DNA of 64,000 nucleotides from Paraburkholderia rhizosphaerae (GCF_004366595.1 NZ_SORE01000009.1:124001-188000), one strand, 5' to 3'; positions 18,136 to 26,807 are shown, counted from the stretch's first letter. Made by a program: numbers and translations. The notes: generated from the sequence alone by a model not told the origin.

Positions 18136-19062
18136 ATGAAAACACTGCAGAGGAAGTCGGGTTGCGTCATACCGTATCGGGTGCTTGCGCTGCTGCTGTG
18201 CGGTTGCTTCGCGTTGCAGTCGCACGCGCAGGATCTGACTGGCCGGCTTGCGTCGATCAAGGCCCGCAATACGATCGTGCTCGGCTACCGTGAATCGTCG
18301 GTGCCTTACTCGTATTACGACAACAACGAGCGGGTGATTGGCTATTCGCAGGACATCGCTCAGGAGATCGTCAAGGAACTGAAGTCGGCGATCAATGCAC
18401 CGAATCTGCAGGTCAAGATGATTGCGGTGAACGCGCAAAACCGGATTCCGCTGATCCAGAACGGCACCATCGATCTCGAATGCGGCGGGACCACGAACAA
18501 CAAGGAGCGCGCGCAGCAGGTCGATTTCTCCGACACGATTTCCGTCACCGAGACGCGGCTTCTGACCCGATCGAACTCTGACATTCACTCGTTCAAGGAC
18601 CTGAACGGCAAGACGGTTGCGGTGACGGCGGGAACGACATCCGAGCGCTATCTGCGCAGCTATGTGCAGCAGAAGAACGCGGACATCACGATTATCGCGT
18701 CGCGCGATCATAGCGGGTCATTCATGACGCTCGAAACCGGCCGTGCGGCCGCGTTTTTCATGGACGCCGACGTGCTCGCGAGCCAGCGTGCGACGGCGCG
18801 CAATCCGCAGGACTATGTGGTGACCGGAGAACCGCAGACGCACGAGGCGATCGCGTGCATGCTGCCCAAGGGTGAGGCCCAGTTAAAGGCGATCGCGGAT
18901 CGCACGATTGCGCGGCTCGAGACGAGCGGTCAGGGTGAGGCGCTTTACAAGACGTGGTTCATGTCGCCGATCGCGCCGAAGGGAATCAACCTGAACCTGC
19001 CGATGAGCGACGCGCTGAAGGCGGTGTTCCAGCATCCGAACGATCAGCCGATGGACGATTGA
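18136..19062 (+). CDS. Second GltI-like periplasmic amino-acid-binding protein
   Basis: A 308-residue family 3 solute-binding protein with a Sec signal peptide, likely cut after Ala31 (SHA/QDLT). It clearly parallels the GltI at 9867-10772: YRESSVPYSYYDNNERVIGYS, NRIPLIQNGTIDLECGGTTN, TAGTTSERYLR. No permease or ATPase accompanies it, so it may dock onto GltJKL encoded 5-6 kb upstream. AAGGAG precedes the ATG. Last gene of the five-gene cassette; its conserved glutamate-type pocket motifs suggest a glutamate-like ligand. Confidence 0.9.
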   Translation: MKTLQRKSGCVIPYRVLALLLCGCFALQSHAQDLTGRLASIKARNTIVLGYRESSVPYSYYDNNERVIGYSQDIAQEIVKELKSAINAPNLQVKMIAVNAQNRIPLIQNGTIDLECGGTTNNKERAQQVDFSDTISVTETRLLTRSNSDIHSFKDLNGKTVAVTAGTTSERYLRSYVQQKNADITIIASRDHSGSFMTLETGRAAAFFMDADVLASQRATARNPQDYVVTGEPQTHEAIACMLPKGEAQLKAIADRTIARLETSGQGEALYKTWFMSPIAPKGINLNLPMSDALKAVFQHPNDQPMDD

Positions 19063-19107
19063 TCGGCAGCACTGGGCCGCGGCCGGTTCTGCTAACGGCG
19101 CGGCTTT

Positions 19108-20022
19108 CTAAGATTCGAATGCGGCCGCGTCGTCGGATTCGAGGTCGAGCGTCGCGGCGCTGGGCAATATCGATGCGCTCGACGTCGCGGTGCCATCGCA
19201 TAGCGGCTTCGCGGCTTTTTCCAGCACCTCCTGCGGCACCGGTACGTTCGTCTGCGCGACCAGCTCGCCGTGCTGAAACATCAACAGGTCGCCCGGCGCG
19301 AAACGCGTCCACACTTCGTTGTCCGTAAGCGGCTGGGTGGCGATAACGGCGACGCGATCTTCGGGCGTCGTGTACTTCGCGAAATCGATCGAGACATCCG
19401 CGTCGACGAGATGCGCGGTCGAGAACGGCCAGCTGCGCACGAGGTAGTACAGGTGCGTCGAGCAATGCGCAAAGAGCGCCTGCCCGTTCGACATCAGAAA
19501 GTTGAATACGCCGAACTGCGTGATTTCACGCGTGAGCGCTGCGAGCGTCGAGAAGAGTTCGTCGAGCGCAGGCTGCCGCTGGCCTGGAAAGGCGTCGCGC
19601 AAGCCTTGCAGCAGCGCACAGTATGCAAGCTCGCTATCGGTGGTGCCGACCGGCTGATAGACACCCGACAGCTCGGGCCGGTAGTTCTGCAAATCGCCGT
19701 TGTGCGCGAAGATCCAATGACGGCCCCACAGTTCGCGCAGGAACGGGTGGCAGTTTTCCAGCACGATGTGCCCTTGGGTCGCCTTACGGATGTGCGCGAT
19801 CGTGTTCTTCGATTTTATCGGGTAGCGCTTGACCATCTCCGCGATCGGCGATGTAGCCGACGATTGATGATCGATGAAGAGGCGGCATGCCTTGTCTTCG
19901 AAGAACGCGATTCCCCAGCCATCGGCGTGGTGATCGGTGACGCCGCCGCGTGCCGCGAAACCGGTGAACGAGAACACGACATCCGTCGGTGCGGCGCAGT
20001 TCATTCCAAGAAGTTGGCACAT
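19108..20022 (-). CDS. yafJ: Class II glutamine amidotransferase (YafJ-like)
   Basis: A 304-residue Ntn-type glutamine amidotransferase domain protein. It begins MCQLLGMNCAAPTDVVFSF, with Cys2 as the probable N-terminal nucleophile after Met removal, followed by DHHADGWGIAF, HIRKATQG and WIFAHNGDL, which bind glutamine. No synthase domain is attached, as in the E. coli YafJ family. Its physiological acceptor is unknown. It is convergent with the cassette before it and diverges from pyrC. Confidence 0.88.
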   Translation of the reverse strand: MCQLLGMNCAAPTDVVFSFTGFAARGGVTDHHADGWGIAFFEDKACRLFIDHQSSATSPIAEMVKRYPIKSKNTIAHIRKATQGHIVLENCHPFLRELWGRHWIFAHNGDLQNYRPELSGVYQPVGTTDSELAYCALLQGLRDAFPGQRQPALDELFSTLAALTREITQFGVFNFLMSNGQALFAHCSTHLYYLVRSWPFSTAHLVDADVSIDFAKYTTPEDRVAVIATQPLTDNEVWTRFAPGDLLMFQHGELVAQTNVPVPQEVLEKAAKPLCDGTATSSASILPSAATLDLESDDAAAFES

Positions 20023-20222
20023 GATGCGCTAGGGGCAAGCGTCTGAAACGTGTAAAGGCGGGCTCGACGCAAATCTGACAGGGCCGAGGCCGAGCGAGCC
20101 GTTACAATGATAGTTTTCCAAGCATATCACCGCACCCGACACGGCAATCATTAAAATTGACGGGTGTTCAGGCCTCTTCGCGACCGTTTGCGGCGGGGTT
20201 CGTCAGCCTTTGTGCGGTTTGA

Positions 20223-20239
20223 CGGCAGACCGTCTGCCG
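20223..20239. promoter_or_regulatory. Perfect palindrome in the pyrC leader
   Basis: CGGCAGAC-C-GTCTGCCG: 8-base perfect arms around one base, about 53 bases before the pyrC start. It could be an operator or, with so small a loop, a cruciform-type protein site rather than an RNA hairpin. Confidence 0.4.
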
Positions 20240-20242
20240 GTT

Positions 20243-20281
20243 GTCCGGGTTTGTTGTCCTGGTTTGTTCGCAGGGTTTGTT
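20243..20281 (+). repeat. Three 13-base tandem repeats before pyrC
   Basis: Three units of 13 bases (20243-20255, 20256-20268, 20269-20281), each ending GGTTTGTT; the first two differ at one position (GTCCGGGTTTGTT and GTCCTGGTTTGTT). The array ends 11 bases before the pyrC start codon and would occupy the ribosome-entry region of the mRNA. Confidence 0.75.
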
Positions 20282-20292
20282 AATTCTTTGCC

Positions 20293-21399
20293 ATGATCTC
20301 CTCATCGTCTGCTTCTTCTCCCGCTGCTTCGTCAGCTTCGTCCGCTGCGACTCAGCCCGTCGATTCCATTACCCTCGCGCGACCGGATGACTGGCATCTG
20401 CACGTGCGCGACGGCGCGATGCTCGCGGCCGTGTTGCCGCACACCGCGCGCCAGTTCGGCCGCGCGATCATCATGCCGAACCTGAAGCCGCCGGTCACGA
20501 CGACCGAGCAGGCGCGCGCCTATCGCGAGCGGATCCTCGCCGCCATTCCCGCGGGCGTAAAGTTCGAACCCCTGATGACGTTGTATCTGACCGACAACAC
20601 CTCGCCCGACGAAATTCGCCGGGCGCGAGCGAGCGGTTTTGTGCATGGTGTGAAGCTGTATCCAGCCGGTGCGACGACCAATTCGGACGCCGGTGTCACG
20701 AACCTGATGAAGTGCGCGAAGACGCTCGAGGTGATGCAGGAGACCGGTATGCCGCTGCTGGTTCACGGTGAAGTCACCGATCCGTCGATTGATCTCTTCG
20801 ATCGTGAAAAAGCGTTTATCGATCAGGTGATGACGCCGTTACGCCGCGATTTTCCCGCGCTAAAGGTCGTGTTCGAGCACATCACAACAAAGGACGCGGC
20901 CGAATACGTGCGTGACGCGGACACCGCGCCCGGGCTGCTCGGCGCGACGATCACCGCGCACCACCTGCTGTACAACCGCAACGCGATTTTCCAGGGCGGA
21001 ATTCGTCCGCATTACTACTGCTTGCCGGTGTTAAAGCGCGAGACGCATCGCGTCGCGCTTGTCGAGGCAGCCACGTCGGGCAATCCGCGCTTTTTCCTCG
21101 GCACCGATAGCGCGCCGCATCCGAAGGGGCTCAAGGAACATGCGTGCGGCTGTGCGGGTTGCTATACCGCGCTTCATGCGCTCGAACTCTACACCGAGGC
21201 GTTTGATAAAGCCGGTGCGCTGCATCGTCTTGAAGGCTTCGCAAGCTTCCATGGCGCGGATTTCTACGCGTTGCCGCACAGCGCCGAGCGCGTGACGCTG
21301 CGTCGCGAGCAGTGGACGCTGCCCGCGGAAGTGCAGGCAGGCGATACGCCGGTCGTGCCACTGCGCGCCGGCGAGGCGATCGGCTGGCGGCTCGTATGA
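20293..21399 (+). CDS. pyrC: Dihydroorotase
   Basis: PyrC cyclises carbamoyl-aspartate to dihydroorotate, the third step of pyrimidine synthesis. The 368-residue protein is a class II dihydroorotase: zinc motif DWHLHVRDG, carboxylated-lysine segment [17 protein letters not shown], later His ligands, and the metal-binding Asp in [10 protein letters not shown]. The first ~24 residues are a Ser/Ala-rich low-complexity extension absent from the usual ~345-residue enzyme, so a later start is conceivable, but no other good ATG precedes the catalytic motif. No strong Shine-Dalgarno is seen before 20293; the upstream 13-base repeats lie there instead. Confidence 0.95.
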   Translation: MISSSSASSPAASSASSAATQPVDSITLARPDDWHLHVRDGAMLAAVLPHTARQFGRAIIMPNLKPPVTTTEQARAYRERILAAIPAGVKFEPLMTLYLTDNTSPDEIRRARASGFVHGVKLYPAGATTNSDAGVTNLMKCAKTLEVMQETGMPLLVHGEVTDPSIDLFDREKAFIDQVMTPLRRDFPALKVVFEHITTKDAAEYVRDADTAPGLLGATITAHHLLYNRNAIFQGGIRPHYYCLPVLKRETHRVALVEAATSGNPRFFLGTDSAPHPKGLKEHACGCAGCYTALHALELYTEAFDKAGALHRLEGFASFHGADFYALPHSAERVTLRREQWTLPAEVQAGDTPVVPLRAGEAIGWRLV

Positions 21400-22427
21400 A
21401 CGGGCGGCTTTGACGTTCGCTCGTGAATACGCGGTTGCGCGATCATGAGAATAAGCGCGATGGCCATGCCCGCTAGTGGTGCCGACAATCAGCCCGCGCT
21501 CAACGCGGTCTGCGTTGCGGCCTCTGTTGCGGCCTCCGTTGCGGTTGGCGATGGCCGCGATAGCGCAATTGCGCGGGGTTCACCGGCGCAAGCGATGGCC
21601 CGCACGGCGGGCTTTGCCGATATTGACTGGTCGAGCGCATGGTTCTCGCAATTCGCTGCACGCGGCGCACGCTGGCAACGGGCGGCGCAGGCAGGCGCAA
21701 CTGCGCTGCTCGCGGAGATGAACGCCGATGCGCTCCAATGTGGCCACCTGACGGGGCGCGGTGCGCGCCTGTCATTCATCGCGCAGCACGAACTCCCGTC
21801 CGGCGCGACTTACGAAGCGCACATCGCAGCGACCGGCTGCGTGCCGACCCGGCACAATCTTCACGATTTTTTCAACGCGTTATCGTGGTTCCAGTTTCCG
21901 CGGATCAAGGCGGCGCTCAGCGCGCGCGGCACGGCGGCGATCGATGCGCTGGGCGTCGGTCCAACCCGCGGTAGCACGCGCGATGCGTTGACGGTATTCG
22001 ACGAGAACGCGGTCCTGTTTGCGTGTTCGGACCGGGCGCTTGCCGCCGCGTTGCGCGCATTCGACTGGCGCGAGTTGTTCGTCGCGCGCCGCGATGCATG
22101 GGGCGCGCAGTGCGAAGTCCGCTGCTTCGGTCACGCGCTGCTCGAAAAACTAGTCGCACCGTACAAGGCCTGCACAGCGCATGCGTGGATCGTCGAGGTA
22201 CCCGCGGCCTACTTTGCGTCGGACGTCGCGGCGCGAGATGCATGGCTCGACGACGCCGTCAGCCGCGCACTGCTGACCGCGGGCGAATTGACGGGCCGCG
22301 TGTTCGCGCCGCTGCCGGTGCTTGGCATTCCCGGTTGGTGGCCCGCAAACGACGCGCCGTCCTTCTACGACGATCAATCCGTATTCCGTGCGGGCCGTCG
22401 CGCGGAGCGCCCCCGATCCCGCGATGG

Positions 22428-22433
22428 TAAAAT
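22428..22433 (+). promoter_or_regulatory. Likely -10 box of rnpB
   Basis: TAAAAT is placed 8 bases before the deduced 5' end of the RNase P RNA (22442), inside the DUF3025 coding region. The corresponding -35 hexamer is poor. Confidence 0.5.
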
Positions 22434-22441
22434 CGCGGCCA

Positions 22442-22856
<415 letters not shown>

Positions 22857-22866
22857 CTAAATGAAA

Positions 22867-22905
22867 AAACGCAGGCGCTGTGACAAGCGCCTGCGTTTCT
22901 TTTTT
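22867..22905 (+). terminator. Intrinsic terminator of rnpB
   Basis: AAACGCAGGCGCT (22867-22879) pairs with AGCGCCTGCGTTT (22886-22898), followed by CTTTTTT. An A run on the 5' side lets it also terminate the osmC-like gene coming from the other strand. Confidence 0.9.
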
Positions 22906-22945
22906 GCCGAGCACGATGCGTGTCGCGGCGGCAGGGACGTCCGGA

Positions 22946-23368
22946 TCAGGCGTCAACAATGTCAAACGAGTGGGTCAATTCGGCCGTTTTGGCGAGCATG
23001 ATCGACGCGGAGCAGTACTTGTCGTGCGACAGGTTAATCGCGCGTTCGACGGTGGCAGGGTTCAGATTTTTCCCGGTTACCGTGAAGTGGAAGTGGATCT
23101 TCGTGAACACCTTCGGATCTTCGCTCGCGCGTTCCGCCTTCAGCGTCACCGAGCAGTCGGCGATTTCCTGACGGCTTTTCTTCAGGATCATCACAACGTC
23201 GTACGCGGTGCATCCGCCGGTTCCGAGCAGCACCATTTCCATCGGACGCGGTGCCAGATTGCGGCCCCCGCCTTCGGGCGCGCCGTCCATCGCGACCAGA
23301 TGACCGCTGCCGGTTTCTGCGGCGAAGGCCATTCCGTCCGGTCCCATCCAGTTCACTTTGCATTCCAT
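22946..23368 (-). CDS. OsmC-family protein (YhfA-like)
   Basis: A 140-residue OsmC/Ohr-fold protein. Start at 23368 (MECKVNWMGPDGM) has GGGAG upstream; a longer reading to 23491 adds unlikely residues. The redox Cys pair is present: Cys53 in LGTGGCTAYDV and Cys119 in LSHDKYCSAS, the latter motif typical of the YhfA subgroup. OsmC-type proteins reduce organic hydroperoxides; YhfA substrates are not established. It is convergent with rnpB, sharing its terminator. Confidence 0.88.
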   Translation of the reverse strand: MECKVNWMGPDGMAFAAETGSGHLVAMDGAPEGGGRNLAPRPMEMVLLGTGGCTAYDVVMILKKSRQEIADCSVTLKAERASEDPKVFTKIHFHFTVTGKNLNPATVERAINLSHDKYCSASIMLAKTAELTHSFDIVDA

Positions 23369-23632
23369 GTGTGCTCCCACCGATTCGGCGCAAATTCGAG
23401 AGCGCATTGTAGCCCGCTGAATCGGGGTTCGCCCGGAGCTACTTTGCTTCGCATAGGGCTTGACTGTACCGCGAATGTTGCGGTGCATCACAGAGCGCGT
23501 TATGCGGGATTTCCCTAGATTCCATAGGGTTTCTCATCGACCTTCTTACACGCAAGTTCTGCGTTTCACGCGCGTTATCCATTGATTTTAAAGAATTTTT
23601 TCGAAACACTTAGAGGATGATCGACATGTCAT

Positions 23633-23655
23633 ATTGTGAAATTGAATTTCGCAAT
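23633..23655. promoter_or_regulatory. Inverted repeat upstream of the sRNA promoter
   Basis: ATTGTGAAATT (23633-23643), one G, then AATTTCGCAAT (23645-23655): 11-base arms with one mismatch. It ends 10 bases before the -35 box of the sRNA promoter, a classical activator position. The binding protein is unknown. Confidence 0.45.
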
Positions 23656-23665
23656 ACAAATGTTC

Positions 23666-23694
23666 TTGCGTCGCACAAGCTGCGCTCATATAAT
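23666..23694 (+). promoter_or_regulatory. Sigma70-type promoter of the candidate sRNA
   Basis: -35 TTGCGT (23666-23671), a spacer of exactly 17, and a perfect -10 TATAAT (23689-23694). The expected start is an A at about 23701. Confidence 0.75.
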
Positions 23695-23700
23695 CTGCTC

Positions 23701-23802
23701 ATTGGTTGTCTCATCAAGTTGCATCGATGGACACCTCCGCATGTCTCCTCCACCCTCCTCCTAAGGTGGATTAAGCCCGAACCCAAGGTTCGGGCTTTTT
23801 TT
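23701..23802 (+). ncRNA. Candidate small regulatory RNA with anti-Shine-Dalgarno loops
   Basis: A ~100-nt transcript is predicted between a consensus promoter and an intrinsic terminator, with no protein gene. Two hairpins precede the terminator. The first has stem GGACA (23729-23733)/TGTCT (23742-23746) and shows CCTCCGCA in its loop. The second has stem TCCACC (23749-23754)/GGTGGA (23765-23770) and shows CTCCTCCTAA. Both loops present CCUCC, complementary to Shine-Dalgarno sequences. This layout resembles C-rich-loop sRNAs such as the cuckoo/CcsR RNAs of alphaproteobacteria, which bind ribosome-binding sites. Homology to any named family is not claimed. Function as a post-transcriptional repressor is inferred. 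Confidence 0.7.
23773..23802 (+). terminator. Intrinsic terminator of the candidate sRNA
   Basis: AAGCCCGAACC (23773-23783) pairs perfectly with GGTTCGGGCTT (23787-23797), loop CAA, followed by a T run. It is a typical sRNA 3' end that could also be an Hfq site. Confidence 0.92.
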
Positions 23803-23854
23803 CGTCCAGCATGTCGCCCGACTGCGGCGCGCGTGCGGCGAAGCGGCCAAAGTT

Positions 23855-23884
23855 TTGACTCCGGCCGACAATTCCCTTTATAAT
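23855..23884 (+). promoter_or_regulatory. Promoter of rplM-rpsI
   Basis: -35 TTGACT (23855-23860), spacer 18, -10 TATAAT (23879-23884); start expected near 23891. This leaves an untranslated leader of about 198 bases before rplM. Confidence 0.75.
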
Positions 23885-23893
23885 TCAGAGCTT

Positions 23894-23915
23894 TTCCGCA
23901 TTCATGCCCGCGGAA
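23894..23915 (+). promoter_or_regulatory. Hairpin at the start of the rplM leader
   Basis: TTCCGC (23894-23899) pairs with GCGGAA (23910-23915) close to the predicted mRNA 5' end. In E. coli the rplM leader is a target of autoregulation by ribosomal protein L13; whether this hairpin plays that part is not known. Confidence 0.4.
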
Positions 23916-23980
23916 GAAGAACAGGGAGCGCCTGCATAGCGTGACGGAAGCATCTAGAACTTCCCGGCAAACGTGACAGT

Positions 23981-24024
23981 GGACGAAAACGCGGACGAAA
24001 ACGCGGACGAAAACGCGGACGAAC
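23981..24024 (+). repeat. 12-base tandem repeat in the rplM leader
   Basis: Three exact copies of GGACGAAAACGC (23981-23992, 23993-24004, 24005-24016) and a partial fourth (GGACGAAC, 24017-24024). It lies in the untranslated leader about 65 bases before the rplM start. Such exact copies usually arise by slippage and may vary between strains. Confidence 0.92.
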
Positions 24025-24088
24025 ATTCGGAAGTAACTCGAATCCACGCAGGAACAACACTGGGCATTGCAATTTTTTTGGATCGATC

Positions 24089-24517
24089 ATGAAGACTTTT
24101 TCCGCAAAACCCAGTGAGGTGACGCGTGAATGGTACGTGATTGACGCGACGGATAAGGTTCTCGGCCGTGTCGCCAGCGAAGTGGCACGCCGTCTTCGCG
24201 GCAAACACAAGCCTGAGTTCACTCCGCACGTCGACACTGGCGATTTCATCATCGTCATCAACGCCGGCAAGCTGAAGGTCACGGGCAATAAGGTCACGGA
24301 CAAGAAGTACTACCGTCACTCGGGCTACCCGGGCGGTATCTATGAAACGACGTTCGGCAAGATGCAGGAACGCTTCCCGGGCCGTGCGCTCGAGAAGGCG
24401 GTCAAAGGCATGCTGCCGAAGGGCCCGCTCGGCTACGCGATGATCAAGAAGCTGAAGGTCTACGCCGAAGCAACGCATCCGCATTCGGCGCAACAGCCGA
24501 AGGCGCTCGAGATCTAA
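24089..24517 (+). CDS. rplM: 50S ribosomal protein L13
   Basis: L13 is an early-assembling protein of the large ribosomal subunit. The 142 residues match the family exactly in length and contain the start [45 protein letters not shown] and the typical [11 protein letters not shown] and GMLPKGPLG segments. rpsI follows after 11 bases, the universal rplM-rpsI operon. It is expressed from the promoter at 23855-23884 through a long leader carrying repeats. Confidence 0.99.
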   Translation: MKTFSAKPSEVTREWYVIDATDKVLGRVASEVARRLRGKHKPEFTPHVDTGDFIIVINAGKLKVTGNKVTDKKYYRHSGYPGGIYETTFGKMQERFPGRALEKAVKGMLPKGPLGYAMIKKLKVYAEATHPHSAQQPKALEI

Positions 24518-24528
24518 GGGGAGCCCAC

Positions 24529-24921
24529 ATGATCGGTAACTGGAATTACGGTACGGGCCGCCGCAAGAGCGCTGTTGCTCGTGTCTTCATCAAGGCAGGC
24601 AAGGGCGACATCATCGTCAACGGTAAGCCCATCGCTGACTACTTCTCGCGCGAAACGTCGCTGATGATCGTGCGCCAACCGCTGGAACTCACGAATCACG
24701 GCGCCACGTTCGACATCAAGGTGAACGTGACGGGTGGCGGTGAGACGGGTCAAGCCGGTGCGGTTCGCCACGGCATTACCCGCGCGCTGATGGACTACGA
24801 CGCGACGCTGAAGCCGGCGCTGTCGAATGCTGGTTTCGTCACGCGTGACGCACGTGAAGTCGAGCGTAAGAAGGTCGGCTTCCACAAGGCACGCCGCAGG
24901 AAGCAGTTCTCGAAGCGTTAA
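24529..24921 (+). CDS. rpsI: 30S ribosomal protein S9
   Basis: S9 binds the 3' major domain of 16S rRNA, and its C-terminal tail reaches the P-site tRNA. The 130 residues show the family motifs [29 protein letters not shown] and the basic C-terminal end [25 protein letters not shown] precedes the ATG. It ends the operon; a terminator follows. Confidence 0.99.
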   Translation: MIGNWNYGTGRRKSAVARVFIKAGKGDIIVNGKPIADYFSRETSLMIVRQPLELTNHGATFDIKVNVTGGGETGQAGAVRHGITRALMDYDATLKPALSNAGFVTRDAREVERKKVGFHKARRRKQFSKR

Positions 24922-24974
24922 TCGCTTCACGCCGGCTTTGCCGCGCAGCTTCGCGCGGTGGGAGTCAGCCTCGA

Positions 24975-25009
24975 AAAGCCGTTGTCGCCGTGTGCGTCAG
25001 CGGCTTTTT
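24975..25009 (+). terminator. Intrinsic terminator of rplM-rpsI
   Basis: AAAGCCG (24975-24981) pairs with CGGCTTT (25001-25007) and runs into TTTTTG. A second GC-rich stem without T run (CCGCGC/GCGCGG) lies just before it. Confidence 0.75.
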
Positions 25010-25173
25010 GTTTATTCGACGATTCGCTTTTGCAGTTTGTACGCCGGTCGCGAAACGCCCTGGAATGCTTCTGCGCCATGGCTATTCGTAAGAACCTATT
25101 GTTTTCATGGACTTCGGCACGATATCAGGATCGGCCCTACAATAGCGTTTAATGGCTTTTTTGGAGAGTTCGC

Positions 25174-25539
25174 ATGAACGCAGTGACCGACACCCCCGTA
25201 GCCGAAATGCCGGCTCCGTTCGTTTTTACTGACGCAGCGGCTGAGAAGGTCAAGCAACTGATCGACGAAGAGGGCAATCCGGAGCTGAAGCTGCGAGTGT
25301 TCGTGCAGGGCGGCGGCTGCTCGGGCTTTCAATATGGTTTCACGTTCGACGAAGCGATCAACGAAGACGATACCGTGATGAACAAGAGCGGCGTCCAGCT
25401 GCTGATCGATTCGATGAGCTATCAGTACCTGGTCGGCGCAGAGATCGACTATAAGGACGACATCAACGGTGCGCAGTTCGTGATCAAGAATCCGAATGCG
25501 ACGACGACGTGCGGCTGTGGGTCGTCGTTCTCCGTGTAA
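25174..25539 (+). CDS. erpA: Fe-S cluster insertion protein ErpA
   Basis: A-type carrier that passes [2Fe-2S]/[4Fe-4S] clusters to target enzymes. The 121-residue protein has the three conserved cysteines of the family: Cys in [12 protein letters not shown] and the C-terminal pair in [18 protein letters not shown] ribosome site precedes the ATG. It is a single-gene unit between the rpsI and anmK terminators. The window's Fe-S enzymes (Edd, LeuC-like protein) are possible clients, by general knowledge only. Confidence 0.97.
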   Translation: MNAVTDTPVAEMPAPFVFTDAAAEKVKQLIDEEGNPELKLRVFVQGGGCSGFQYGFTFDEAINEDDTVMNKSGVQLLIDSMSYQYLVGAEIDYKDDINGAQFVIKNPNATTTCGCGSSFSV

Positions 25540-25564
25540 TCGAATTGTCAAGTTTTTGTCGCAT

Positions 25565-25590
25565 GAAAACGGGGCCTCGGCCCCGTTTTC
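25565..25590. terminator. Bidirectional terminator between erpA and anmK
   Basis: GAAAACGGGGCC (25565-25576) pairs with GGCCCCGTTTTC (25579-25590); the flanking A and T runs allow use from both strands. Confidence 0.85.
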
Positions 25591-25667
25591 CATTGGTGCC
25601 GCGCCAGCGCGCATCCGCCAGCGCGCATCCATTTGTGCGTATGGGTTCGCGCGTGATTGGCACGGAG

Positions 25668-26807
25668 TCAGCGCGGATAGAGCGCGCCGAGCACGCGCTC
25701 TCCCGCCGCTCCCGTCACCGCGGATAAGTTTCCGGGTTCACGGGCGACATGGCGCATTGCCAACCACGCAAACGCAAGCGGTTCGACCTGATGCGGCGGT
25801 ACGCCGAGCGCGTCTGTCGTGAGCACCGGCGCGCCGCTTACTCCGCTTTCCTCCATCGCGCGTTGCAGCGCTTTCAGCACTTCCGCGTTGCGCGCGCCGC
25901 CGCCGCACACATAGAGCGCCTTGCAGTCCGGCGCATGGCGTTCGACTTCGCGAGCCACAGTGATCGCGGTCAGCGCCGTCAGTGTGGCCTGCACATCGGC
26001 CGGCTGCACCGTACTGAACGACTGCAGTTTCGCGTCGAGCCACGCCGGGTTGAAGAGATCGCGGCCCGTACTCTTGGGCGGCTGAAGCTCGAAGAACGGC
26101 TCGTCGAGCAATGCGTGCAATAACGGGCGATCAACCTGGCCACCGGCGGCGAAATGCCCGTGCTCATCGAAGGGCTTACCCAGGTGCCGTTGAGCCCATT
26201 CGTCGAGTAGCGCGTTTGCTGGTCCGCAATCGAAGCCTCGCACCGCGCCGTTCGCCGACAGGATCGTGATATTGCTGATGCCACCGAGATTGCAAACGAC
26301 GCGTGTTTCGCCTTTTGCACCGAACACGGTTGCGTGAAAGGCCGGCACAAGCGGCGCGCCCTGGCCGCCCGCGGCAACGTCACGCGAACGGAAGTCCGCG
26401 ACGATGTCGATATGAGTCATCTCCGCGAGAAGCGCCGGATTGTTGATCTGCCGTGTATACCCCTTTTCCGGCCGGTGCCGGACGGTCTGCCCATGTACGC
26501 CGATCGCGCGTACGTCTTCGGCGGACAGATTGCCGCTTCTAAGCAATTCGTGGCAGCACACGGTGTACCGCGCGGCGAGCGCATTGGCGGCCAGCGCTTC
26601 GCGCTCGATCTCGTTGTCGCCGGGCTGTTGCAGGCTGAAGAGCGCGTCGCGCAGCGTATCGGAAAAGCCCACGAACGCCTCCGAGCGGACGACAGGCGCT
26701 TTCCCAGTAGCAAATTCGACCGCGATGCCGTCCACGCCGTCCATACTCGTGCCCGACATCAGTCCGAAGTACACGCCATCTGCTTTTGCCGCTGCCTCTT
26801 TCGCCAC
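25668..26807 (-). CDS. anmK: Anhydro-N-acetylmuramic acid kinase
   Basis: AnmK phosphorylates 1,6-anhydro-MurNAc recovered from cell-wall turnover to MurNAc-6-phosphate. The 379-residue protein is an ASKHA-fold kinase: ATP-binding [13 protein letters not shown] near the N-terminus, [31 protein letters not shown] and CGGGARN. Translation starts at GTG (26805-26807) with AAGGGAG six bases upstream, the only start that includes the catalytic motif with a good ribosome site. It diverges from tyrS across a 278-base region. Confidence 0.96.
   Translation of the reverse strand: MAKEAAAKADGVYFGLMSGTSMDGVDGIAVEFATGKAPVVRSEAFVGFSDTLRDALFSLQQPGDNEIEREALAANALAARYTVCCHELLRSGNLSAEDVRAIGVHGQTVRHRPEKGYTRQINNPALLAEMTHIDIVADFRSRDVAAGGQGAPLVPAFHATVFGAKGETRVVCNLGGISNITILSANGAVRGFDCGPANALLDEWAQRHLGKPFDEHGHFAAGGQVDRPLLHALLDEPFFELQPPKSTGRDLFNPAWLDAKLQSFSTVQPADVQATLTALTAITVAREVERHAPDCKALYVCGGGARNAEVLKALQRAMEESGVSGAPVLTTDALGVPPHQVEPLAFAWLAMRHVAREPGNLSAVTGAAGERVLGALYPR

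Larger units (their letters stand above)
23369..24088. other. 720-base intergenic region: sRNA gene and rplM leader
   Basis: No convincing protein gene is present. The small open frames here (for example 23617-23883) run across the promoter, sRNA and terminator and have no family features. The region holds an inverted repeat (23633-23655), a sigma70-type promoter and candidate sRNA (23666-23802), the rplM promoter (23855-23884) and a leader with a 12-base tandem repeat. Between 23400 and 23600 only the short osmC upstream region is seen. Confidence 0.7.

Noticed and set aside
23617..23883. 88-codon open frame across the sRNA region
   Set aside because: It runs through the promoter, both hairpins and the terminator, and its product has no family resemblance. 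A noncoding RNA explains the signals better.
23610..24047. Minus-strand frame encoding a VRVF repeat peptide
   Set aside because: The peptide repeat is produced by the 12-base tandem repeat in the rplM leader; no start signal and it overlaps the rplM promoter.
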